A model generated the notes under the pieces. The model made no database searches and was not told where the DNA came from. It worked only from the letters and a program-made list of their open reading frames with translations. From Coenobita brevimanus (taxonomy: Eukaryota; Arthropoda; Malacostraca; Decapoda; Coenobitidae), in NCBI GenBank assembly GCA_032717465.1, contig JAVRFU010003718.1, positions 1,060,949-1,124,948 of the forward strand: a DNA stretch of 64,000 bases. Reading direction: 5' to 3'. This document shows, piece after piece, positions 54,322 through 64,000 of this stretch (its first letter is position 1; the number at the start of each line of letters is the position of its first letter). The translations under genes and the position numbers were made by a program.

Positions 54322-54777
54322 TTAACCCACAGCGTCCCGTTGACGTGTGGATACGTCACCACGTTTTGCCACGGTGACACCCATTGATGTATCCGTACGT
54401 TTTGCAATTGCAAGGTCCTTTATTTGCACATTTTTCAAATTTCGCACTTGTTTTTTGGTATGTATACATGGGACACCTTCCTTTACCCGCTGCTGAGTGG
54501 GGACACTCCCCGACCTCGCGTGACCCGCATGCGGCCTTGTCTCGGTTACTCACCTGTTAGCAGTGACCCAGCACAGACATGGCGCCAAGGCTTCTCTGGC
54601 GACGAAATTCAAGCCGCCCTTGACGCCTTCACAGGCGACAGTGATTCCCCAATTGATGACGATGTGGAGGACAAAGACTACGTGGTGCCTGAAGACGAAA
54701 TGAGCAGCAGTGATGAGGAGGTACCGTCGCCAAGGTAGCGGCGGCATGTGACGTACAGTAAGGCTAGGGAAGGCCAG
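54322..54777 (+). pseudogene. piggyBac-like 5' end and transposase N-terminus
   Basis: TTAA at 54322-54325 is followed by CCCACAGCGTCCCG, the hallmark of a piggyBac end (TTAA target, CCC start). The frame then reads FSGDEIQAALDAF and an acidic stretch (DDDVEDKDYVVPEDEMSSSD, just before EEVP), the disordered acidic N-terminus typical of piggyBac transposases. The frame stops at 54738 and sequence identity ends where LINE-C begins at about 54780. The catalytic domain was not found. Confidence 0.6.
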
Positions 54778-54779
54778 TC

Positions 54780-57430
54780 TTTTTTTTTTTTTATGTGAGG
54801 AAGAAGGAACCAAAGGCAATGAGCCCGCAATACTGTTCCCTCCAAGAGAAAAACAAAATACGAGAGAGAGCCAAGTTCAAGATCTATTCATTTTGAGATG
54901 CCTGGACACACTGCGTTTGAATGACTGGTGATCATAGGAAATAGGAAATACAGACAGAGGGAGACAGTTCCAGAGTTGACCTGTTGCATAAATGAAGGAC
55001 TGGGAGTAACAGTTAACTCTTGCATTAGAGAGTTGAACAGAAAAGGGGTGAGAGTTTGCTGCTAGACAGGTGCTACGCGCCCGTCGTAGAAGTGGAGGAA
55101 TGCATGCAGACAGTTCAGAGGAACAGTGACCATTGAAGCAGCGATAGAAAAGAGATAAAGATGCAACATTGCGGCAAAAAGACAGAGGTTGAAGGGAATC
55201 AGTAAGAGGGGGAGAGTTAATGAGACGAAAAGCCTTTGACTCCACCCTATTGAGAAGAGCAGTATGTGGGGAGCCTCCCCATACATGAGAGTTGTACTCC
55301 ACACAGGGGCGGATAAAACCTCTGTATAGAGTCAACAATTGTGGAGGGGTAAAGAAGGAACGGAGTCGGCTTAGCACACCCAATCGCTTGGAAGCAGATT
55401 TTACAAGAGATGTAATATGATCTTTCCAAGACAAGTCCCGAGCAAATGAAACCCCAAGCATGTTCAACGATGATGCAGGATTAAGTTGAGTATTATTAAA
55501 CATAAGTGGGAATACCTGTCGAAGATTTTGTCGGGTTGATAGGTGCAAAAACTGAGTCTTTGATGCATTAAAAACAACCAGATTATTTTTACCCCGGTCA
55601 GAGATACGAGCCAAGTCAGACATTAGGTGTGCCATAGCCTCATCCCTTGCCTGTTGAAGTAACTGCTGAGATGGACGTTGTGGGAATCGAATGGAAAGGT
55701 GAAGGGTTGAGTCATCAGCGTATGAGTGGATAGCATTAGATGTACAGCTTAGAAGATCATTGATGAATAAAAGGAAGAGAGTTGGTGATAGGACAGAGCC
55801 CTGAGGAACACCACTGTTAATAGATATAGGAGAAGAACGATAGCCGTCTGCAACAGCGGCTATAGAACGACCAGAAAGGAAGCTATAGATGAAGGCACAG
55901 ATAGAAGGATAGAAACCGTAAGAGGGCAGTTTGGAAATTAAAGATTTATGCCAGACTCGATCGAAAGCCTTTGAGATGTCAAGTGCAATGGCAAAGCTTT
56001 TGCCAAAGTCCCGAAAGGAGGATGACCAGGAGTCTGAAAGGTAGGTGAGAAGATCGTCTGTGGAGCGTCCCTGACGGAACCCATAGTGATGATCAGAAAG
56101 AAGGTTGTGATAGGAAAGATGCTTTAAAATTTTTCTATTAAGAATTGACTCGAAAACTTTTGAGATACAGGATGTTTAAAGCAATTGGACAATAGAGGGT
56201 TGGGAATGGTCACCCTTCTTTGGGACTGGCTGAATGAGAGCAAAGTTCCAGCAAGAAGGAAAGGTACAAGCTGACAGACAACGGTGAAAGAGTTGCCTAG
56301 GCAGGGAGTAAGTACAGAAGCACAGTTCTTGAGAACAGCAGGAGGGACTCCATCAGGCCCATATGCCTTACTAGTACTGAGGCCAGCAATGGCAGAAAAT
56401 ACATCAGCTGAAGAAATTTTAATGTTAGCCATGAGGAAGTCAGTGGGGGGAAGTGAGGGAGGAACAGCACCGGAATCGTCTAAAGTGGAATTGGAGGAGA
56501 AAGTCTGAGCGAAGAGATCTGCTTTATCAGTAGAAGAAATAGCTACAGAGCCATCAGAGTAGAAAGAGGAGGGAAGGATGATGAGGTAAAGTTGTTAGAA
56601 AGGTTTTTGGCAAGGTGCCAGAAGGAGCAGGAAGAGTTCAAGTTAGAGAGTTGAGAGCATTTTGTACGGATGAAATTATTTTTAGTAGAGCGAAGAACAG
56701 ACTTAGCACGATTCCGGGCAGAAACGTAAAGATGATGTGATTCAGGGATGGGTTGGCTCCGGTACCTTTTGTAGGCCCTCTCCTTGTTGCGGACAGCATT
56801 AGAACAAGCGTGATTAAACCAAGGCTTTCGTCATTAGTCAAAGGATATGAGAAAGGAATGTACGCTTCCATGCCCTAGAGAATAACCTCCGTAATGCGCA
56901 AGGCACACCCAGATGGCTCCCGGCCATGGAAGCAATAATCATTCCAGGGAAAATCAAAGAAGTACTGCCTGAGGGCCTCCGAATCCGCAGCTCCAAAGTG
57001 CCAGAGACGACGTTTTTTTGGAGGGTCCGCAGGCCGTACCGGAGCAATAGGATAGGTTAAGGTGATAAGGTTGTGACCGGAGGAGCCCAACAGAGAGAAA
57101 AGATTAACAGTGTAAGCAGAAGGATTAGTCGTAAGGAAGAGATCAAGTATGTTGGAGCTCTCTCCAAGGCGGTCAGGGATACGGGTAGGGTGCTGTACAA
57201 GCTACTCTAGGTCATTAAGGATAGAAAAGGTGTAGTTTTGTTCACCAGGTGGATCAGTGAAAGGAGAGGACCCCAACTACGTGCATGCACCTCTCTCCGG
57301 CCCCTAGAGGAAGGATCTGATGAGGACGAGGACGGAGCCATGGGACGTGATGTTACCTTGTGGCTTGGGAGGGGGGGGATTTTGCTGCGGGAAACTGAAG
57401 GGGCGGCGAGGAGGAAAATAAGGTAAGGGG
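54780..57430 (-). pseudogene. Jockey/I-group LINE-C, endonuclease remnant to poly(A)
   Basis: In element order: an endonuclease end (57090-56838, [18 protein letters not shown]), the linker, SAIAGLSTSKAYGPDGVP (near 56400), NSGVPQGSVLSPTLFLLFIN, and catalytic SYADDS (YADD at 55711-55722). The C-terminus follows (LGVLSRLRSFFTPPQLL, VEYNSHVWGGS, CYSQSFIYATGQLWNCLP), ending at 54877. The poly(A) tail is the T run at 54781-54793. Several frameshifts and stops upstream of 56170, while 56170-54877 appears open. It lies inside the piggyBac fragment. Confidence 0.85.
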
Positions 57431-57495
57431 CTTGTACTTTGTATGGGGAAGCTGCGAGTGGTGTGGCGGGAGTGAGCAGTGAGAGTGGTGGTGGT

Positions 57496-57600
57496 GGCTA
57501 GAGATGTAGCGATGTATCGATGGTATCGGCCCATTTTTAGAGTATCGGAAGTGGTATCGGCTGATTTTCTGCCGATACTACCGATACATAAAAGGAATTT
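57496..57600 (+). mobile_element. hAT-like MITE end (weak)
   Basis: tagagatgtagcgatgtatc followed by several gtatcgg / ccgata inverted words resembles the ends of hAT MITEs. The other end and an 8-bp duplication were not found. Confidence 0.3.
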
Positions 57601-57669
57601 AGTGCATTGCATATCACTCACTGGAAGTTTTTTTGTTAAATCGAATTTGGATGTTTTATCAGGATGAAA

Positions 57670-60600
57670 AATAAATCTGTCTATCTATAGCCCGACGCCC
57701 TAATCCTGCAAAGGGTGGCCGCAGACAAAATGCCTCCAAGTCGCTCTGTCACCCACCATTTGACTATCCTCCCCCCAGCTCACCCCCCCCCTCCCTCATA
57801 TACCTCTCAACTCCGTCTCTCCACCTCATCCTTGGTCTACCCCTCCCTCTCTCTCCCTCCATCTCACCTACATTCACTCAATCCTTGTAAATCGCGGCAA
57901 TTTGGGTCTGGACCACTGCCGCAATTTACAAATTCCGTGGTTTATAAATAATAACTCTTATGTGAAAAATGAATTTGGGTCTGGACTTTGGCCAACCACC
58001 CCCCACAATACCCTACCTACACCTATCTAGGCACCATCAAACACAAACATATAAATTTAGGAATATTCAGTGCATGTATTTAATAGAAATAAGCAATGTT
58101 AAGGGATCTCACCCTAATACTATGATGATATTGCTTAAGTGAATGGAGTGGGGTGGTGTTGGGAAGAACTTAGAACCTCCCAGGATGAGGTGGGGGTGCT
58201 CCCTTCTCAACACGACAACTGAGCTCCAAACGTTGACTGTATGACAACGGCGGCTGCTTCTTGATGCCATACTGCTTACAGCACTTCATCAGAGGTTTGG
58301 GAGGGGCCATGGAAGGTAGGAGGCAGGGGGGAAGGTACACAAAAAAAGGCAGGTAGCTCTTATACTCCTCGGCGATGGTCTGTAGTGTGCGGACTGGCGG
58401 GAAGAACAACAACAATGTGGCGGCATTAGTAGACACACTTGCCACCAGGGACAGGTGGTGATTGGTTGTTGGGTCGTGATATTCAAATTGAATGCTGCAG
58501 TTTACGATTCTCCTCGGAAAAGGCCCACTTCGGTGCCTAGGTCCGTGATTTTCGTGACTTAACCGATTTAAGGGTACGGGCAGTCTGACAGCCACTTAGC
58601 TGTGATTTACGAATCCGTGATTTATAAACACGCGATTTACGAGGATCGAGTGTACGCCCTCTTAGTCAGTCTTTCATTCGTCATTCTCTCCACATGTCCA
58701 AAACACCTCAGTGTATATCTCCTAATCTTTTCAACCACATCCACATCCACCCCACAACGTTCCTTCACTTCTTCATTCGTCAACCTGTCCCTCCATGTCA
58801 CTCCACATGCTCCTCTCAAGTAACTCATTTCCACTGCTCTTTTTCTTGACTTGTTCCCCTCTTGCAAGGTCCACGCCTTGCTTCCATACGTCAGAGTAGG
58901 GATCACAATACTGTCATGCAGTGACTTCTTAACTTCCATACTCACCTCCCTATTTCTCATCACTGCTTTCAGTGAACCAACAACCTTCCTTCCCTGCTGT
59001 ACCCTTTCACGCACTTCATCCCCCAAAGTTCCATCCTTACTCATCACACTACCCAAGTACTGTACTTGAATGCACTCGCATTCTCCATATCCTCACCATC
59101 CAACCTCACTGTACATTCTGTGACTTCATTCCTCTCAGACACCATAACTTTACTTTTGTTTACATTAACTTTCCAATTCCTCCTCTTACACATTGTCCCA
59201 AATTCATTCACCAAACCTTGCAGCTCCCATTCATCTTCACTCAACAATACTGTATCATCAGCAAACAGCAACACCGGAATCTTCCAAATCTCACCCTCAT
59301 TCATTAGAGCCACCCCCACATCCACTGCCCTACCTTGCACCTCCTTTACAATCCCATCTATGTATATATTAAACAGCCATGGAGACATCACACAACCCTG
59401 TTTCAGTCCCACATTCAGATCAAAGAACTCACTCAGCTCACCATCCACTTGCACAGTAGCCCTTGCTCCTACGTACATACTCTTCACAGCACTCAACAAT
59501 TTCCTCTCCACTCCATATATTCTTAATACCTTCCACATACTTTGCCTATCTATTCTGTCATGAGCTTTCTCCAAGTCCATGAAGGCAGCATACCGGTACA
59601 CTTTCTTTCCTTTCTCTAGATGCTTCTCCATTAAATATCTTAGAACAAATATCTGATCTGCACATCGTTTTCCCTTCCTAAATCCCCCTTGTTCTTCTCC
59701 AACTAGCTCCTCTGTCATATGCCTAACCCTATCAATGAGTATTCTACCATATATTTTACCAGTCACACTAAGTAGGCAAATGCCCCTTTGGTTACCACAT
59801 ACTTCTCTCTCCTCTTTTCCTTTGTATAAAAGAACAGTTATACCTGATTTCCAGTCCTCTGGAACCCTTCCCTCTTCCCAAGCCAATCTACACAACTTCC
59901 ATATCCACTCCACAAGAATCTCACCCCCATACCTCAGCATTTCACCACACACTCCATCAATTCCTGGGGCCTTCCCCAACTTAATCTTCTTCATTGCTTC
60001 CACTACTTCCGCCCTACTGATCCCTTCCTCCCTCCTCTCATCTCTTCTTCTCCCAGCCATTCCCCAACCACTTGTACTCGCACTGCTCTCACTCTATACA
60101 TTCAACAAATCCTCAAAGTGCTCCTTCCATCTCCTCAATTTCTCTCTCTTCTCCACCAACAATCTATTATTCTTATCTTTTACTCTCCTACTATTTCCCC
60201 TTTCACACTGCCTTACTTTCTTTACCTTCTTCCAAAACAGTTTCTTACTCTCCCTCCATTTCACACTCAGACTCCTCCCAAACTCTTCATCCACTCTCAT
60301 CTTGCTCTCCTTCACCAGTCTCTTCACCTCCCTTCTCCTGCTCACATATACCTCTCTCTTGTCTCTCTTATCTTCTCCCCTATCTCTACTCGCTAACCAT
60401 TCACTATATGCCTTCTTCATTTGTTCCACAGCTCTTTTCACCTCATCATTCCACCATGCTGTCCCTTGGACACCCTTGCATCTCCTCACTCCACAAACCA
60501 CCTCACACGCTGTGCCTATCTCTTCTGTGAATATCTTACATACGTCCTCCACCCCTTCCATCTGCTCTAGCTCATACCTTCCCAATCTTTCTTCCACTAT

Positions 60601-60670
60601 GCTCTTATAGTCTGCCATTTTCTCACTATCTTGCAAATTCTCCACTCTTCTCACAGGAGCTGTTTCCGTG
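57670..60670 (-). pseudogene. RTE-like LINE ORF2, endonuclease-less
   Basis: From 60654 the minus frame gives a Lys/Arg-rich linker (KKLFWKKVKKVRQ, REKLRRWKEHFEDLLN), an in-frame TAG near 60097, then the reverse transcriptase: KIKLGKAPGIDGVCGEM, EEQGGFRKGKRCADQIFVL, FMDLEKAHDRIDR, GLKQGCVMSPWLF and FADD at 59254-59265. A 5-base duplication at about 59053-59062 (agtacagtac) shifts frame. The C-terminus then continues (MSKDGTLGDEV, TLTYGSKAWTL, RCFGHVERM). The last codons and 3' tail lie beyond an inserted element (57886-58650) and end in tctatctata near 57685. RTE affiliation is inferred from motif order. Confidence 0.85.
57886..58650. mobile_element. Tigger-like element inserted in the RTE tail
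   Basis: Ends read cactcaatccttgtaaatcg on the left and, in reverse complement, cactcgatcctcgtaaatcg on the right, about 22 bp of inverted repeat. LINE coding sequence stops at RAYT on one side and resumes with the VSEVEGG-type end on the other. A TA target duplication is likely but the left TA is mutated. The 141-codon minus frame inside has no recognised motif. Confidence 0.7.
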
Positions 60671-60722
60671 TTTTCTCCCAGTAAACTCCGGAGTCATTTG
60701 TTTCAACTGCTTAAAGCAGTTG

Positions 60723-61791
60723 TTAAAAAAAAAAAAGTATTGGCCTCATCTTATGGCCTGCAACATTGCAAGACAAAAGTAGAGTGATGCTTGTCAACTT
60801 TCCTACCTCTCCTTGCCTGTGTTCTCCCGAGATATAGGTAGTCCTTGGCATCCTCTTGTATTGGCAACCCGTCTCCTCTATGTTATGAATTTGCTCATCA
60901 TTATAACCTGCATCCCTGATGATTCCCTTTAGGACATCCACGAATGTCTCTGCTGCTCCAGCTTCTGCTGATGCTCGTTCTCATGTCGCCTGTACTCTTT
61001 TCATATTCTTCCTTTTCCTAAACTTGGCACACCAACAACTCAACGCCTTAAATCTGCCTGGGGGTTGGGACAACTTACAGCATGCTACAGCATACAGGTG
61101 ACAGGCCGTCCTTGTTATGTTAACCCGTTAACTGCTCTATACAGCCTGGGCTGTTCCCAGTGCAACTGCTCAATACAGCCCTGGCTGTGCAGGTGAATTT
61201 CGAATATAGTGCCATGGTGACCAAGGCCGACCCATGCAACCATGTTTGAGCCTTCAAAACCGAAACCGAAAAAGAAAACAAAAACCATACATTTCAATAG
61301 GGAATCAGACACTTCCATGTTCATCCATGGCTTTATCAAGGTAAATATTGAGCTAATATTTCGTTACTATATACTTTGGCATGTGTTCTCTCAATTCCTA
61401 AGATAAACTTTGGCCTTTGGGAAATTTCATTTTTACCCCTATGTCTGCGCACCACGGACATCTCCAAAAAACCGCCATGCGCAGTTAACGGGTTAATGGA
61501 GTTGATTGGAACTCCTTCCCTCTCCTTTTGGTTCAGGTACATGACCAGGAACTTCTCCACCATAACAAGTTCTGGGTCAGACACTGGAATCCTCTGGTCC
61601 ATGGGAGATCCCCTGTAGGCCCACACAGTCTTCATAATGGCGTCCTTCTTCCCCAGGATGGTACGAATAGTTGACTCGTTGACCTGATACGAAGGCACAA
61701 TTACGTTCTTATCCTTCCGCTTGATGACATCAAGCTTCTGCTCCTGGGTCAGATTCTTTCGACGTCTCGCTGGGCTACGGTCCAGGGGCAT
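60723..61791 (-). pseudogene. Tigger/pogo transposase (TIGD1-like), split
   Basis: The start MPLDRSPARRRKNL (ATG at 61791) is followed by the CENP-B-like helix-turn-helix (TQEQKLDVI, VNESTIRTILGKKDAI) and then ERE-GVPINSI at 61500. After a piggyBac MITE (61124-61492) the same frame continues: LSQPPGRFKALS, one TGA near 60985, GYNDEQIHNIEETGCQYKR and TYISGEHRQGE. The catalytic Asp of the usual VDETG is Glu here (IEETG). The rest of the DDE domain is cut off by the RTE LINE boundary at about 60700. Confidence 0.85.
61124..61492. mobile_element. piggyBac-like MITE inside the Tigger transposase
   Basis: 369 bp bounded by TTAA at 61120-61123 and 61493-61496. Perfect 12-bp terminal inverted repeats CCCGTTAACTGC / GCAGTTAACGGG. 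There is no transposase frame. TTAA targets with CCC...GGG ends are diagnostic of piggyBac. Removing it with one TTAA makes the transposase frame run on. Confidence 0.9.
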
Positions 61792-61849
61792 GGTCGGGCT
61801 GGGTCGGTTGGCCAAAAAAAAGAACAAAGATAACATGCAGCACATGTGG

Positions 61850-62225
61850 AGCCAGAGTGTGGGAATAGAGTAGGCTCAAGTGAGGCAGAAATGCTCAGTG
61901 GACCGTGACTACACCCTGCACAGACGCTTTACAGCCTTATGTCATTGGCTGATGCAACCTGCTCTGTGACTATTGCTGCCTGCATTATGTTTGTTTGCAG
62001 CGCATTATGACCATTTTTTTCGTTTAATGACTATTTAAACCATAATTTGTGGCCTCAGGCGGCGTAATCCCTATCGTCGTAGCATAGTACGGTTTTCAAA
62101 AAATGGGCACATATTTTCACCTGCGTTATAGCTGTCATTTACACGTTTTGACCATTTACTGGCCTCAAAAATTGCCTTCCGTGTTATATAAGGTTCGCAC
62201 ACTGATTGTGCATAGAGTGCTGGCT
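61850..62225. other. Unassigned stretch upstream of the Tigger frame
   Basis: Probably the 5' part of the Tigger element, but no clear terminal repeat was seen. Confidence 0.3.
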
Positions 62226-62227
62226 GT

Positions 62228-62496
62228 ATTATTATTATTATTATTAATATTATTGTTATTATTATTACTGTATTAGTATTATTATTATTAATATTATTGT
62301 TATTATTATTACTGTATTAGTATTATTACTGCATTATTATTATTATTATTATTACTGTATTATTATATTATTATTATTATTATTATTACTGTAATAGTAT
62401 TATTACTGTATTATTATTATTATTATTTTTATTACTGTATTAGTATTATTACTGTATTATTTTTATTATTATTATTATAATTATTATTATTTTTTT
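62228..62496. repeat. (ATT)n array with ATTACTGTATTAGT variants
   Basis: About 270 bases of ATT triplets broken by recurring actgtattagt insertions spaced irregularly. Confidence 0.95.
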
Positions 62497-64000
62497 AAAT
62501 GTGGGGGGGACATCTGTGGTCTATAATGTTCTTATGTTTGTTGTACCATTGTGGAGCAGATAAAGTTAGTCTTGATTAACCATTACACCGCGGGCATGTT
62601 TCCCAATGTTTTGCGTTTCCCGCGGGGTTATTCGGGCTCCGACAGACTCTCAAAAAATATTTGCCAAAAATCAGTTATTAGTCCTAGAATATTAAAATTA
62701 CATATGCATATGGCACATACCTTCAGCTTTCTCCTGGGATGTTTGTTGAGCCTTCTTCGATTACTGTAGGACTTGTGGAGACCTCTGAAGTTGGGTAATG
62801 AAGTCTCCACTTTACACTTCCCGACAACCCGTAATATGATTACCACAGCCAGATATTAACACTATAAACACTACTCTATGATTATCAAGTAGTTTGGGAT
62901 CCATACTCCAAATAAAAACCACTGTGAAAGCAATGAAAATTACGAGCGCGTATGACCTTCCCACTTGCGCTAGTTTGCTGTTGGTATTCTGTCATTTATT
63001 ATTCATAAAACCCCTAACACTTTATATTTCTATTACTATATAGCACTTATATATATCTGCAGTCTTTATCCATAAGTTTCCTTCAGTAGTATTAATATAT
63101 TGTCACTGTAGGGATTCAATGTCTTTCAGTAAAATACATAGCATTCACTTTCTCGTCCTGTATACTAGCATTGAGAGTGAATGTCACTTTCACCTTCACT
63201 CTCATAACTCATAGTATTCAGACATGCTAGAGTGAAACTTTCACTTTCATTACTCCTAGGGTATATACTTGTATTCTTATAATACAACTCTTTTATACAG
63301 TATTTCTATTTACGTTCTCTATTTTATTTACGTTATTTACATTTCTATTTTATTTACACTGTGTTATGCACTGTCACTTGAAGTAACTTATAAAACTATT
63401 TTCCACTTCACGTATATTTACATTCATTACTTTCATTTGTTGTTTACACATTATTTACAATTCCACTTGCACTGTTTTACTCAATAGAAAGATTGTAGTC
63501 ACTCTTTTATCAATTGTCAGCCCTTTACCTCTTTCCACACGAGGTTTAGTAGGGGGTAAAAGTCACAGGGCCCTTTGCATGGGGGTGAAAAGTGCCTGAA
63601 GTAAGCAGGAGCAAACAGACGTACCTTCACATTGGAAGATGAGAGTGAACTGATAAGGGTGGGCTGGGGTGGTGGCCTACCTAGGGAAATGCATTACTGC
63701 CAACGTATTGACAGCAGCTAATATATAGCAGTGAAATGATTGGCAGGAAATCTAGACAATACATAATAAATTAGGTAGTTCCAGGTGAATGTAAATATCA
63801 CTTAGGCTTCTCCCTTCCCTCCTTATATGTATATTTATTACGAAAATAGATTATACAGCATATTTCAAGGGGAAATAAACAGCGAAAATTAGCGAACGAG
63901 TGCACGTGAGGTGTTGTCAGGTGATAATTAGCCAATTCCAGGTGTATGGCACTCTCACTTACCTTATTTCTTTCTTGTATATATTATTTGGTATAAGAAT
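62497..64000. other. AT-rich unassigned end of window
   Basis: No gene is recognised. At 62522-62541 a gttcttatgtttg piece matches the conserved short core. TTAACC at 62576 with a ccgcggg / cccgcgg inverted pair could be another piggyBac-like end but lacks a partner. ttatttac words repeat at 63310-63450. Confidence 0.35.

Noticed and set aside
58170..58595. 141-codon minus-strand frame as a gene
   Set aside because: It lies wholly within the Tigger-like insertion, shows no motif and is proline/serine-rich by composition.
62576..62640. Second piggyBac-like end (TTAACC with ccgcggg / cccgcgg inverted pair)
   Set aside because: No matching far end and no CCC start; suggestive only.

Overview
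The window looks like gene-poor, repeat-saturated animal DNA, most likely from an arthropod and probably a decapod crustacean. That is an inference from the mix of CR1, RTE, L2 and Jockey/I-type LINEs, many Tigger/pogo and some piggyBac and hAT DNA transposons, very dense (CA)n, (GA)n and (TAG)n microsatellites, and one ryanodine-receptor-like exon of invertebrate type. No intact host gene is supported. Nearly every real coding frame is a decayed transposon protein. A 100-N scaffold gap lies at 10495-10594.

The most striking feature is architectural. Bases 1-8490 and 25147-36764 are reverse-complement copies of each other, about 96% identical by eye. The right copy carries an extra 3.65 kb segment (25406-29057) with a nearly complete hAT transposase. 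The 16.7 kb between the arms holds a second, nested palindrome: a 12/24-bp minisatellite (14346-18430) whose polarity flips at about 17100, within a few hundred bases of the symmetry axis of the outer arms. The arms themselves carry matching trinucleotide and GTAAA arrays of different lengths, a Tigger-like MITE, a seven-unit tandem repeat, a pair of perfect CRE motifs and a possible two-exon transcription unit facing outwards on both sides.

The spacer (8.5-25.1 kb) contains CR1 LINE fragments that each abut a long (CA)n tract, a ryanodine-receptor-domain exon next to the scaffold gap, an RNase-H-type LINE tail, and two copies of an unrecognised GC-rich element with a shared proline-rich reading frame (12486-14345 and 23216-24590).

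From 36.8 to 64 kb lies a nested transposon graveyard. It holds a Tigger MITE with a 50-nt hairpin, a MITE inside a repeat family whose other member forms a 0.9 kb fold-back palindrome (41935-42838), Jockey/I LINEs, and a nearly full-length L2-like LINE split by a Tigger derivative (47811-48338). Further on are a piggyBac 5' end interrupted by a LINE, an RTE LINE split by another Tigger derivative, and a Tigger transposase split by a piggyBac MITE (61124-61492). In two of these nests, removing the insertion plus one target-site copy puts the host frame back in register, so the order of insertion is clear.

Homology statements rest on motif recognition and hand alignment. No database search was possible.
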